From the NCBI GenBank assembly GCA_002399735.1, contig DHEF01000039.1, positions 193,577 to 257,576 of the forward strand: a stretch of DNA of 64,000 nt, in the 5' to 3' direction. Within the stretch, counting starts at the first letter, position 1. Each line of letters starts with the position of its first letter. The notes below the pieces were generated by a model that searched no databases, was not told the origin of the DNA, and was given only the letters and a program-made list of their open reading frames with translations. The stretch comes from Chitinophagaceae bacterium UBA4857 (lineage in GTDB: Bacteria; Bacteroidota; Bacteroidia; Chitinophagales; Chitinophagaceae). Both the position numbers and the translations under genes were made by a program. Shown one piece after another: positions 52,307 to 60,448 of this stretch.

Positions 52307-52567
52307 TTAAGATGGTTTTACAACTTCCATTCTGGTAATATCAACACCGTTGAAAATTCTTGAAAAGTTTTCATCGCCACTTTTCAGGTACGAACTTAAA
52401 TTTGATTCGCTTACAATACGCCACAGGTTTTTTGTTTGTAATTCCTGACTATCTTTTGATTGTAAAAAAAGACCTTTCAGGCTGGGACGTGATCGGAAGT
52501 TGATTTGTACAACTTCGTTGTTTATATTCTTGTTTTTATTGAATTTCTGAATTTCTTCACTAGTCAT
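52307..52567 (-). CDS. Small unknown protein between RRM and cold-shock genes
   Basis: The 86-residue protein starts at the ATG at 52567; a longer open frame begins 51 bp upstream. It has TSEEIQKFNKNKNINNE, then VVQINFRSRPSLKGLFLQSKD and ENFSRIFNGVDITRMEVV. The composition is polar. It sits 36 bp upstream of the cold-shock gene and 62 bp after the RRM gene, which suggests a joint role in RNA handling. No family is recalled. Confidence 0.5.
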   Translation of the reverse strand: MTSEEIQKFNKNKNINNEVVQINFRSRPSLKGLFLQSKDSQELQTKNLWRIVSESNLSSYLKSGDENFSRIFNGVDITRMEVVKPS

Positions 52568-52628
52568 GTAAACGTATTTAATGTGATGGAACAAAATTTT
52601 GTTGCGGGCAAATAGCACTACTTTTTGT

Positions 52629-52895
52629 TTAGTAATTTCTACTTGGGCGTTGTGGCTTTTCTCTTGCTTCCGATACAGAAATTTGACGGCCTTGTACTTC
52701 CAGATTGTTTAACGCTTTCATGGCATTAACGGCCTCGTTATCGGCACTCATTTCTACAAAGCCAAACCCACGGCTTTGGCCGGTTTCTCTATCAGTAATA
52801 ATTTTTGCAGAGTTAACGGTGCCATATTCGGCAAATAAATTTTGCAAGTCGTTTTCGCTTATTTTAAAGCTCAGATTGGACACATACATGTTCAT
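52629..52895 (-). CDS. RNA recognition motif (RRM) protein
   Basis: The 88-residue protein starts at ATG 52895 and is nearly all one RRM: RNP2 MYVSNLSF, RNP1 RGFGFVEM and the usual helices (ISENDLQNLFAEYGTVNSA). A short basic tail (REKPQRPSRNY) follows. Single-RRM proteins in bacteria bind single-stranded RNA and are often cold-induced. It heads a minus-strand run of RRM, small unknown, cold-shock and FabH-like genes. The 313-bp region 52896-53208 in front holds a long A/T-rich leader and the terminator at 53118-53148. Confidence 0.9.
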   Translation of the reverse strand: MNMYVSNLSFKISENDLQNLFAEYGTVNSAKIITDRETGQSRGFGFVEMSADNEAVNAMKALNNLEVQGRQISVSEAREKPQRPSRNY

Positions 52896-53117
52896 GTAAT
52901 AATAGTTTAAAATGAAAAATGTTTGTGACGAAAAGACTTTTGCAAGGAGCAAAGAGAAGCTGAAGATTTACATAGAGAAGTGAAGCGTAAAAATTGATAC
53001 TAGTCTGAACTGGATACTATAAACTCTCCATCACTTTATTGAAGGTAAGCTATTTTAAGCAATAATGATGACTTATTTGTTGCAGCACAAGTATAATATG
53101 TACTTATACTAAAAGCA

Positions 53118-53148
53118 AAAAGGTTGAAAACACTCGTTTTCAACCTTT
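53118..53148 (-). terminator. Rho-independent terminator of the hemH-hemJ-chaN-like unit
   Basis: AAAGGTTGAAAAC pairs with GTTTTCAACCTTT around a four-base loop; on the minus strand a T-run follows. It lies 60 bp after the stop of the ChaN-like gene. Confidence 0.85.
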
Positions 53149-53208
53149 ACAAAACTTATTGTTAAATAATGATATTACATCAATTTAAAATGATTTATAA
53201 GTATGCTG

Positions 53209-54051
53209 TTACTCTTTCTCCGTTATGACCACAAAATCTGCAATAGCGGCCAATTCTTCTTTTGTCATGGCATCGGCAATTGTTTTAGGTATGCAGGTAA
53301 CATTTTTAATTATTAGTTTTTTATTACGACGTAGTAATTGTTCAACGGTGCCTAATTTACTATCGCTATGAAAACGGCCGCATAAATGGTACACCAATTC
53401 TTTTTTATGCTTTTTGTTGTATTGATGAATGCTGTTACTCATGGAGGCATCCCACAAACTTTGGCTATGGTAAATACTGGCCCTGCCATGTCCGGCCATC
53501 AGGTCCCAGAATTTTTTGGCATATGCACCATCCAAAGTATCGTAGGGTAATTTGGGCAACCATTGTTTAGCATCTTTTGAAAGGCTGTCCAGGCTTTGCA
53601 TACCACGGCGGGCTACTAGGTTTACATAACGGCGTGGTGCATTGGCCGCAATAACATTAATGGATTGCTCTTTGGCATATTCTACCAGCGGACGATAATC
53701 TTTATAATTACCCCAGGCTCGGGCATCTTTTATCATTTGTGCTTCGGTGGCAAAACCTTTCAGGTAATCGTTTAAAGGCGTTTGGCAATCAGTTTCAAAC
53801 ATTTCAAGGCTTAATGCCAGTTGATTACCTTTTAATTGGTGTAAGGCTTTAAACAGTTCATGCTGTAAAACATGGGCCATGCTGTCGTTATGTTCTTCGC
53901 CAACAAATACAACGTTAGCCGTACTCAATTCTGTAGCCATTTCCGTTACACTAACGGGTTGTGTACTACCGGAGCGGTAAGCGGTGAATTTTTGTGCAAA
54001 GATGTTAGTTGCTATAAATAATAAAACACTAAAAAGAAAAGCTTTTTGCAT
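53209..54051 (-). CDS. Secreted ChaN-like (heme-binding uptake, Tiki superfamily) protein
   Basis: The 280-residue protein has a signal peptide (AFLFSVLLFIATNIFAQ). The body has the ChaN/Tiki motifs: NVVFVGEEHNDSMAHVLQHELF near residue 50, LALSLEMFETDCQ and a later YHLCGRFHSD. In ChaN the fold binds heme dimers and may be part of iron uptake; the wider family includes proteases. Its place in a minus-strand run with hemJ and hemH supports a heme-linked role. Confidence 0.82.
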   Translation of the reverse strand: MQKAFLFSVLLFIATNIFAQKFTAYRSGSTQPVSVTEMATELSTANVVFVGEEHNDSMAHVLQHELFKALHQLKGNQLALSLEMFETDCQTPLNDYLKGFATEAQMIKDARAWGNYKDYRPLVEYAKEQSINVIAANAPRRYVNLVARRGMQSLDSLSKDAKQWLPKLPYDTLDGAYAKKFWDLMAGHGRASIYHSQSLWDASMSNSIHQYNKKHKKELVYHLCGRFHSDSKLGTVEQLLRRNKKLIIKNVTCIPKTIADAMTKEELAAIADFVVITEKE

Positions 54052-54064
54052 AATAACTAATATT

Positions 54065-54613
54065 TTAAGAAGACTTCTTCTGCCTCACTATTTTATAAAT
54101 TTTAATAGCACTCATTAACAACACTACAAATGCCAACAAACCTAATACACCCCAAATAGCACTCATGTTTTGTTTTACCGTTACCAACATTACAATAGCT
54201 ACTAAAAATATGGTAGCTACTTCATTCCATATACGTAATTGCTGCGATGTGTATTTAAACACACCGCGTAATTGTTGCTTTAAAATAAAATGCAGGGTAT
54301 GGTGGTAAACATATAACAGTATAACAAAAGCCAGTTTAATGTGCAACCATGTGTGCATTTTAAAAGTACCGGCCCAGGGACCATTAAACATTACCCACAA
54401 ACCCATTACCAATGTAATAATGGCCGATGGCCAGGCAATGCCAAACCACAAACGTTTTAGCATAACGCCAAACTGTTTGCGTAATATTTCCTTTGCGGGT
54501 GAGGGTTGTTCACCCGCTTCGGTATTGTAAATTAATAAGCGGGGCATGTAAAACAAACCGGCAAACCAGGTTACAATAAAAATTATATGTAATGCTTTTA
54601 AGTATAAATACAT
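54065..54613 (-). CDS. hemJ: Protoporphyrinogen IX oxidase HemJ-like membrane protein
   Basis: The 182-residue protein has four or five membrane helices and opens with YLKALHIIFIVTWFAGLFYMPRL, the HemJ signature with the heme-binding His of H-I-I-F. A second His is in HIKLAFVILLYVYHHTLHF. HemJ oxidises protoporphyrinogen IX to protoporphyrin IX with oxygen or a quinone. It lies 16 bp from hemH on the same strand, so the last two steps of heme synthesis are encoded together. Confidence 0.88.
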   Translation of the reverse strand: MYLYLKALHIIFIVTWFAGLFYMPRLLIYNTEAGEQPSPAKEILRKQFGVMLKRLWFGIAWPSAIITLVMGLWVMFNGPWAGTFKMHTWLHIKLAFVILLYVYHHTLHFILKQQLRGVFKYTSQQLRIWNEVATIFLVAIVMLVTVKQNMSAIWGVLGLLAFVVLLMSAIKIYKIVRQKKSS

Positions 54614-54629
54614 ACTTCGGTTTGCTAAA

Positions 54630-55679
54630 TTAACTTGCTAAAACTTTTTCATTTACTGTAATGCCGGCAATGGTACCAATTGCGTCAACCCATGTTGGGT
54701 TAGTGTTCATACACGGAATAAAAGTGTAGCTTTCTCCACCCGCCGCTATAAAACTTTCTTTACCACCAATGGCTAACTCTTCCAATGTTTCTAAACAATC
54801 GCTTACAAATGCAGGGCTTACAATTAGTAATTTTTTTATGCCTTCAGCGGGCATTGCTTCCAAACGTTTATCGGTAAACGGTTCCAGCCAGCCTTTGCCT
54901 AAACGTGATTGAAACGATAAGCTAAATTTATCGGCAGGTATTCCCAGTTTCTCGGTTAACAACCTGGTAGTTTCGTACACTTCGTAACGGTAACAATTTT
55001 TATACTGCGATGCAGGACAAGCTTCGCTGCATGGTTTACCTACATTTTCCGGAATATTTTTTTGATTGCAACCATGTAAATGTCTTGCCGGAATACCATG
55101 ATAACTAAAAAGTAAATGATCGTAGTCTTGTTGTAAATACGGTTGCATGGCATCGGCCATGGCTTGTATATAATCGGGATGATTATAAAACTGTGGTACT
55201 ACCGTTAAGGTAAATTTATACTTTGCACGGTTATCGTTGTATTCTTTTTTTACATATTCCACCGCTGTTTCGTAACTGCTCATGGCATAGTGCGGGTACA
55301 GCGGAAATAAAATTACTTCGTCAATATCCGGTGCTTGTTTTAATAAATTTTCGAAAGCCACCCTTGGGTGCGGATTACCATAACGCATGGTAATTTCAAT
55401 CGGCATATCATGTAACTCTTTCAATGCTGCCTGTAATTGTTTGGTTAAAACAATTAACGGCGATCCTTCTTTGGTCCAAACTGTTTCATATGCATGTGCC
55501 GATTTTGGCGCACGAAAAGGAGTAATAATTCCCTTTACCAATAATAATCTGGCTAACCAGGGTTTGTCAATTACCTTTGGGTCCATTAAAAATTCGTTCA
55601 GGTATTTACGCACATCTTTTACTGAAGTTGATTCGGGCGACCCCAAATTCATTAACAACAGGGCTTTCTTTTTTTGCAT
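54630..55679 (-). CDS. hemH: Ferrochelatase
   Basis: The 349-residue enzyme inserts ferrous iron into protoporphyrin IX. It shows the family features: LLMNLGSPESTSVKDVRKYL at the start, LLFSYHGIPARHLHG (catalytic His), SFQSRLGKGWLEPFTD and VSPAFVSDCLETLEE. The length is typical. The -7-like TACTTTTG stands only four bases before the ATG (55683-55690), so the transcript might be almost leaderless. Confidence 0.95.
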   Translation of the reverse strand: MQKKKALLLMNLGSPESTSVKDVRKYLNEFLMDPKVIDKPWLARLLLVKGIITPFRAPKSAHAYETVWTKEGSPLIVLTKQLQAALKELHDMPIEITMRYGNPHPRVAFENLLKQAPDIDEVILFPLYPHYAMSSYETAVEYVKKEYNDNRAKYKFTLTVVPQFYNHPDYIQAMADAMQPYLQQDYDHLLFSYHGIPARHLHGCNQKNIPENVGKPCSEACPASQYKNCYRYEVYETTRLLTEKLGIPADKFSLSFQSRLGKGWLEPFTDKRLEAMPAEGIKKLLIVSPAFVSDCLETLEELAIGGKESFIAAGGESYTFIPCMNTNPTWVDAIGTIAGITVNEKVLAS

Positions 55680-55682
55680 GCT

Positions 55683-55690
55683 GCAAAAGT
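55683..55690 (-). promoter_or_regulatory. Possible -7 element immediately before hemH
   Basis: On the minus strand TACTTTTG fits TAnnTTTG and ends 3 bp before the ATG. If real, transcription would start at or close to the start codon. No -33 TTG is evident. Confidence 0.25.
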
Positions 55691-55940
55691 AGTGAAAAGT
55701 AAATACTGAGTTATGATGTAAGTCATCTATCGCAATAAGTGTTGTATGATTTTTATTTTACCAACATCAGTTCCCTGATTGACCTTAGCTTGCGACGCTC
55801 CGTTCATCGTTCTGTTCTTTGTGCATCATCGTGTTTACAATGCGTTGTTTTGTTTTTGGCAAGAGTTGCATATAAAACCAGGCGTAGGAAAGGCTGTGAA
55901 ATTTTACACAAAAAGAAACCGTATTACAGTTAGGGTTAGC

Positions 55941-56069
55941 TGCACATTGCCCAATAGCATTACCGAACGATGCAATGAAAGTCTATAATTCATTTCCACA
56001 GGAAATAAATTAAATCCCAACTCTTTCGGGTTACAACAGACGATGATAATAGTAATGCTGCCGGTAACA
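55941..56069 (+). repeat. Composite intergenic repeat, copy E3
   Basis: Contains GCACATTGCCCAATAGCATT, TTCATTTCCACAGGAAATAA and ACAACAGACGATGATAATAG, matching E1 piece by piece. The 55680-56237 gap holds this and a CTTGCGACGCTCCGTTCATC module near 55790; no gene is convincing. Confidence 0.6.
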
Positions 56070-56180
56070 AAAAAATAATTTATGCCCAACTAATCACTAA
56101 AAGGCCTGATTTAGCTCATCTTTTACACCTTGTGTACATGATTATCATACAATTACAAACGGTGTGACAGTCTTATGACT

Positions 56181-56208
56181 TTTGAGAAGCATTTCGTTTT
56201 TACATTTG
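56181..56208 (+). promoter_or_regulatory. Possible promoter of the hemA operon
   Basis: TTTG (56181-56184) and TACATTTG (56201-56208) resemble the Bacteroidota -33 TTTG and -7 TAnnTTTG, with a slightly short 16-bp gap. A transcript start near 56213 would give a 25-base leader for the ATG at 56238 and argues against the earlier in-frame start at 56175. Confidence 0.35.
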
Positions 56209-56237
56209 CGGACTTTATGCTTTCGGACCCACATATT

Positions 56238-57458
56238 ATGTCCACGGAGATCCTCAACCGCTTTTGTATTGCCGGCATTAATTATCATGTTGCCGATACA
56301 AAGGTGCGTGGTGCTTTTTCTGTAAGTAAGGATGTGTTTTCGCTTGTTGCTGCAAAAGCTAAAGAACAAAATTTACGCAGTGTTTTCGTATTATCTACCT
56401 GTAACCGCACCGAAATTTATGGCTTTGCTGAATCGGTAATGCATCTGGTGCGTTTGTTAACTGAGTTTACCAAAGGTTCACAAGATGAGTTTTTAGAATA
56501 CGCCTATTTAAAATCGGGTAACGATGCGGTAGAACATTTATACAATGTGGCATCGGGTATTGATTCGCAAATTTTAGGCGACTATGAAATATTAGGTCAA
56601 TTAAAATTAGCCATCAGTGAATCAGAAAAAGTAGGCATGATTGGTCCAATCATGAACCGCACCATCAACTTTGCTATACAGGCATCTAAAAAAGTAAAAA
56701 CACAAACGGCTTTAAGCAGCGGAACGGTATCGGTTTCGTATGCGGCTATTGAGTTATTGAAAGATGTACCGGATATAAATACTAAAAAAGTATTGGTAGT
56801 GGGTGCCGGAAAATTTGGTGGTAATGTTTGTAAAAATTTGGTAAACTATATACCGGGTATACAGGTTACCGTAGCTAATCGTACTAACGAAAATGCACGC
56901 CAGTTAGCAGAAACAGCGGGTATTAATTATGTTGAGTATGATTTAATGCCCGATACGGTTAATGCGAGTGATGTGGTAATTGTTTGCACCAATGCATCGC
57001 AACCTACTATTGTAAAAGAATATTTTACCGGCGAAAATCAAAAAATGGTATTGGATTTATCGGTACCGATGAATGTGCACAGTGCTGTTAGAACTTTATC
57101 AAACGTGCATGTAATTGACGTGGATGAAATATCGACCACTATTTTAGACAAAACATTTACTAAACGCAAGGGCGAAGTTCCAAAAGCCAAAGCCATCTTG
57201 CAGCAATATAAAGTTGATTTTTACAATTGGCTGAACGACTATCGTTATTCGTTGCATATAAAAAATTGGAAAGACAAATTGCAGGAGCTTGCTGAACTGC
57301 ATCCGGGGTTTTGCGAAATGGCTACAAATGACACTTTACTACATGATGACAGAAAAGTGCAGAAAGCGGTAAGCCGCTTAGCCGTAAATTTGCGTACAAA
57401 CCAGGAAAAAGGATGTCAGTTTATAAATGCTATAAACGACTATCTGCAAATGTCTTAA
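56238..57458 (+). CDS. hemA: Glutamyl-tRNA reductase
   Basis: The 406-residue enzyme makes glutamate-1-semialdehyde from glutamyl-tRNA with NADPH, the first committed step of C5 heme synthesis. It has the catalytic Cys55 in VLSTCNRTEIYG, the following SGIDSQILGDYEILGQLK helix and a Rossmann motif VLVVGAGKFGG. The C-terminal part is a helical dimerisation domain. The first 21 codons of the longer open frame overlap a promoter-like sequence, so I start at 56238. hemC begins 5 bp after its stop. Confidence 0.94.
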   Translation: MSTEILNRFCIAGINYHVADTKVRGAFSVSKDVFSLVAAKAKEQNLRSVFVLSTCNRTEIYGFAESVMHLVRLLTEFTKGSQDEFLEYAYLKSGNDAVEHLYNVASGIDSQILGDYEILGQLKLAISESEKVGMIGPIMNRTINFAIQASKKVKTQTALSSGTVSVSYAAIELLKDVPDINTKKVLVVGAGKFGGNVCKNLVNYIPGIQVTVANRTNENARQLAETAGINYVEYDLMPDTVNASDVVIVCTNASQPTIVKEYFTGENQKMVLDLSVPMNVHSAVRTLSNVHVIDVDEISTTILDKTFTKRKGEVPKAKAILQQYKVDFYNWLNDYRYSLHIKNWKDKLQELAELHPGFCEMATNDTLLHDDRKVQKAVSRLAVNLRTNQEKGCQFINAINDYLQMS

Positions 57459-57463
57459 CAATA

Positions 57464-58408
57464 ATGACCCAAACAGCAATACGCATAGGAACAAGAGATA
57501 GCAAGCTTGCTTTATGGCAGGCCGAAACGGTGAGCAACTTACTACAGCAAGCCGGTTATACCACAACATTAGTACCGGTAAAAAGCGAAGGTGATATTAA
57601 CCTTACTACACCATTGTACGAAATGGGCGTACAAGGCATTTTTACCCGCAGTTTAGATATTGCATTGCTGAACAATCAGATTGATATTGCGGTACACTCC
57701 ATGAAAGACGTACCTACACAATTACCCAACGGTATTGTGCAAGCCGCTGTGTTGGAAAGAGGTAACAATAAAGATTTGTTAGTCTTACATCCGGATAAAA
57801 CCAATATTACACAAGCTTTATTGCAACAACCCGATGCGGAGTTTAATATAACCATCGCTACCAGTTCTATACGACGGCAGGCACAATGGCGTAACCGTTA
57901 CCCGGGCACAACATTTGAAAACCTGCGGGGCAATGTAATCACCCGCTTGGAAAAATTAAAAAACAGTAATTGGGATGCGGCCATTTTTGCAGCGGCAGGT
58001 TTAGAACGTGTTGGCTTACGACCAACAACCGCTATTGAAATTGATTGGATGTTACCGGCACCGGCACAAGGTGCTATTATGATGGTAACTCGTGAAAATG
58101 ATGCACAAAGTTTAAATGCTTGTCTGCCATTGAATGATGATACAACAGCCTTATGTACCAAGTTGGAAAAAGATTTTTTACGCACTTTAATGGGCGGGTG
58201 TACTACACCTATTAGTGCATTGGCACAAATACAAAACAATCAAATACATTTTGCCGGTAGTTTATTATCGGTTGATGGATTACAAAAGATAGCAATAGAA
58301 AAACAATTACCTATTGAACAAGCAGCACAACTGGGTGTTATAGCTGCAAACGAAATACTACAAAATGGCGGTAAAGCCATTGTAGATGCAATGAACAATG
58401 GCAAATAA
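57464..58408 (+). CDS. hemC: Hydroxymethylbilane synthase (porphobilinogen deaminase)
   Basis: The 314-residue enzyme polymerises four porphobilinogens. It has IRIGTRDSKLALWQAE at the start, the substrate-binding VHSMKDVPTQLP and SSIRRQAQWRNRYPG, and the dipyrromethane cofactor Cys246 in LMGGCTTPIS. The start at 57464 matches the family N-terminus; the longer frame overlaps hemA. It overlaps hemD by 11 bases, so the two are translationally coupled. Confidence 0.95.
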   Translation: MTQTAIRIGTRDSKLALWQAETVSNLLQQAGYTTTLVPVKSEGDINLTTPLYEMGVQGIFTRSLDIALLNNQIDIAVHSMKDVPTQLPNGIVQAAVLERGNNKDLLVLHPDKTNITQALLQQPDAEFNITIATSSIRRQAQWRNRYPGTTFENLRGNVITRLEKLKNSNWDAAIFAAAGLERVGLRPTTAIEIDWMLPAPAQGAIMMVTRENDAQSLNACLPLNDDTTALCTKLEKDFLRTLMGGCTTPISALAQIQNNQIHFAGSLLSVDGLQKIAIEKQLPIEQAAQLGVIAANEILQNGGKAIVDAMNNGK

Positions 58409-59099
58409 CGAAATTAAAATATTATCTACCAGTGCACTGCCGCAAGGTTTAGTACAGCAGGCCGCAACAGAAAATGTTTCTATTACGGTACAAACCTTTA
58501 TAAATATTGAGCCGGTAGATAATATTGAAGTACAGCAAGAGATTGAAACGGCTTTATTACAATCGGCTTATGTAATTTTTACCAGTCAGCATGCAGTGGA
58601 AATTATTGCAGCGGAGTTGGAAGGACATATTCCTGATTGGCGTATATACTGTATTGAAAATAGAACCGCCAGGTTGGTGGAGAAGTATTTTGGTAAAGAA
58701 AGCATTGTTGGCACTGCTGCTTACGCCGAAGATTTAGCCAATAAAATTATTGAAGATGGTGAGGCAGAAGAGTTTATATTTTTTACCGGCAATAAACATC
58801 TGCCAACGTTAATGGATAAACTGGATGATGAAGGGTTGTATGTACAGGAAATTATTGTGTACCAAAACACGCCATCATCAGTAACCGTTAGTGGCCGCTA
58901 TCATGGTATCATGTTTTTTAGCCCTTCGGCGGTTGAAAGTTTTTTTGCTGCTAATAAAATATCCAGGGCTACTATACTTTTTGCAACGGGACAAACAACG
59001 GCTAATGCATTGCAAAAAGCAAGTACAAATCCTGTTATTATGGCCAACCAAGCCGGTAAGGAGGAAATGCTACAAACCGTATTGGACTACTACCAATAG
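58398..59099 (+). CDS. hemD: Uroporphyrinogen-III synthase
   Basis: The 233-residue protein has the weakly conserved two-lobe fold of HemD: YVIFTSQHAVEIIAAEL in the first lobe and IMFFSPSAVESFFAANK, then LFATGQTTANAL in the second. It closes the linear tetrapyrrole with inversion of ring D. Identity is supported by its place between hemC (11-bp overlap) and hemE (50-bp gap). Confidence 0.88.
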   Translation: MANNEIKILSTSALPQGLVQQAATENVSITVQTFINIEPVDNIEVQQEIETALLQSAYVIFTSQHAVEIIAAELEGHIPDWRIYCIENRTARLVEKYFGKESIVGTAAYAEDLANKIIEDGEAEEFIFFTGNKHLPTLMDKLDDEGLYVQEIIVYQNTPSSVTVSGRYHGIMFFSPSAVESFFAANKISRATILFATGQTTANALQKASTNPVIMANQAGKEEMLQTVLDYYQ

Positions 59100-59109
59100 C
59101 TAACACTAC

Positions 59110-59145
59110 CTTTTTACTTTTAATTTTTTAATTTTTACTTTTTAC
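59110..59145 (+). promoter_or_regulatory. T-rich leader upstream of hemE
   Basis: CTTTTTACTTTTAATTTTTT then AATTTTTACTTTTTAC just before the ATG at 59150. It is of the same kind as the leaders at 34179, 36030 and 46242. Confidence 0.35.
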
Positions 59146-59149
59146 AACA

Positions 59150-60190
59150 ATGTCTAATTTAAAAAACGACTTATTACTAAGAACACTAAATAACGAATCA
59201 GTAGAACGTCCTCCTGTATGGATGATGCGTCAGGCCGGTCGTTATTTGCCCGAGTACCGTGCTATACGTGATAAGTATGGTTTTTTTGAGCGTTGCCAAA
59301 CGCCTGAGCTGGCTTGCCAAATAACCTTGCAACCGGTAGATATTGTTGGCGTAGATGCTGCTATATTATTCTCCGATATTTTGGTAGTGCCACAGGCAAT
59401 GGGTTTAGAAGTGCAGTTGATAGAGCAGGTTGGTCCATTGTTACCACAGCCTATTAAGAAAGTGGCTGATATGGACAGGGTTAGGGTGCCTGATGTAAAC
59501 GAAACATTACAATATGTTTTTGATGCAATAACATTAATTAAAAAAGAATTAAACGGACGTGTTCCTTTAATTGGTTTTGCCGGCGCACCGTGGACCATAC
59601 TTTGTTACATGGTACAAGGCAAAGGCAGTAAAACATTTGACGAAGCAAAAGCATTTTGCTATCAACAACCTGCCGTAGCACAACAATTATTACAAATGAT
59701 AACCGACACTACTATTGCCTACTTAAAAGGCCAGGTAAAAGCCGGTGCCGATACCTTGCAATTGTTTGATAGCTGGGGCGGTTTGTTAAGCAAAGGCGAT
59801 TTTGCCCGTTGGTCTTTGCCCTACATCAACCAAATTGTAGCAGCGTTGAAAGACGATGTACCTGTGATTGTTTTTGCAAAAGGTGCATGGCATTCCTTAA
59901 GTGAAATGGCCGCAACCGGTGCAAAAGGTTTGGGTATCGATTGGTGTATTGAAGCTGCAACGGCTCGTCAGTTTGCCGGCGAAAATATTACGCTACAAGG
60001 CAATTTCGATCCCGCAAAATTATTATCGCCAATTGCGGTAGTGAAACAGGAAGTAAAAGAAATGTTGCAGGCTTTTGGCAAGCAAAATTATATAGCCAAC
60101 TTAGGCCATGGTATTTTACCACATGTACCGGTTGATAATGCCAAAGCTTTTGTTGACACGGTGAAAGAGTTTGATTGGACTAAAGTGTAG
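59150..60190 (+). CDS. hemE: Uroporphyrinogen decarboxylase
   Basis: The 346-residue enzyme removes four carboxyl groups to give coproporphyrinogen III. It shows the two family signatures: PPVWMMRQAGRYLPEYR (catalytic Arg) and IGFAGAPWTILCYMVQGKGS. The Asp in AILFSDILVVPQAMGLEV and the His near the end (NLGHGILPHVPVDN) are conserved. It follows hemD by 50 bp. Confidence 0.95.
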   Translation: MSNLKNDLLLRTLNNESVERPPVWMMRQAGRYLPEYRAIRDKYGFFERCQTPELACQITLQPVDIVGVDAAILFSDILVVPQAMGLEVQLIEQVGPLLPQPIKKVADMDRVRVPDVNETLQYVFDAITLIKKELNGRVPLIGFAGAPWTILCYMVQGKGSKTFDEAKAFCYQQPAVAQQLLQMITDTTIAYLKGQVKAGADTLQLFDSWGGLLSKGDFARWSLPYINQIVAALKDDVPVIVFAKGAWHSLSEMAATGAKGLGIDWCIEAATARQFAGENITLQGNFDPAKLLSPIAVVKQEVKEMLQAFGKQNYIANLGHGILPHVPVDNAKAFVDTVKEFDWTKV

Positions 60191-60229
60191 TTTTTTGTTA
60201 TCAGCTACAATAACACAGCTGATCGTCCC

Positions 60230-60248
60230 TTGCGTCGCACACTTGTAC
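60230..60248 (-). repeat. 19-bp intergenic repeat, copy 6 (one mismatch)
   Basis: TTGCGTCGCACACTTGTAC, one base different from the other copies, in the gap between hemE and hemF. A run of AGCTTT/TTTAAGC words follows. Confidence 0.6.
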
Positions 60249-60448
60249 TGCATATCGCTAATCATCATCGTTTTTTTGCAAAGCGGATAAAATATTGAAA
60301 TAATATGAAAATAGCTTTCAGCCTTATGCTTTAAGCTTTCGCCTTTTATCCAAACTCAATACACCAACTGATGCACATCAGTTGTAAAGACTGTAAAACA
60401 AAAGAAGTTTGCATAAAACTTTTTTATATGAACACAACTGTATTAAAT

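Noticed and set aside
55739..55988. Two overlapping frames upstream of hemA
   Set aside because: They lie in composite intergenic repeats.
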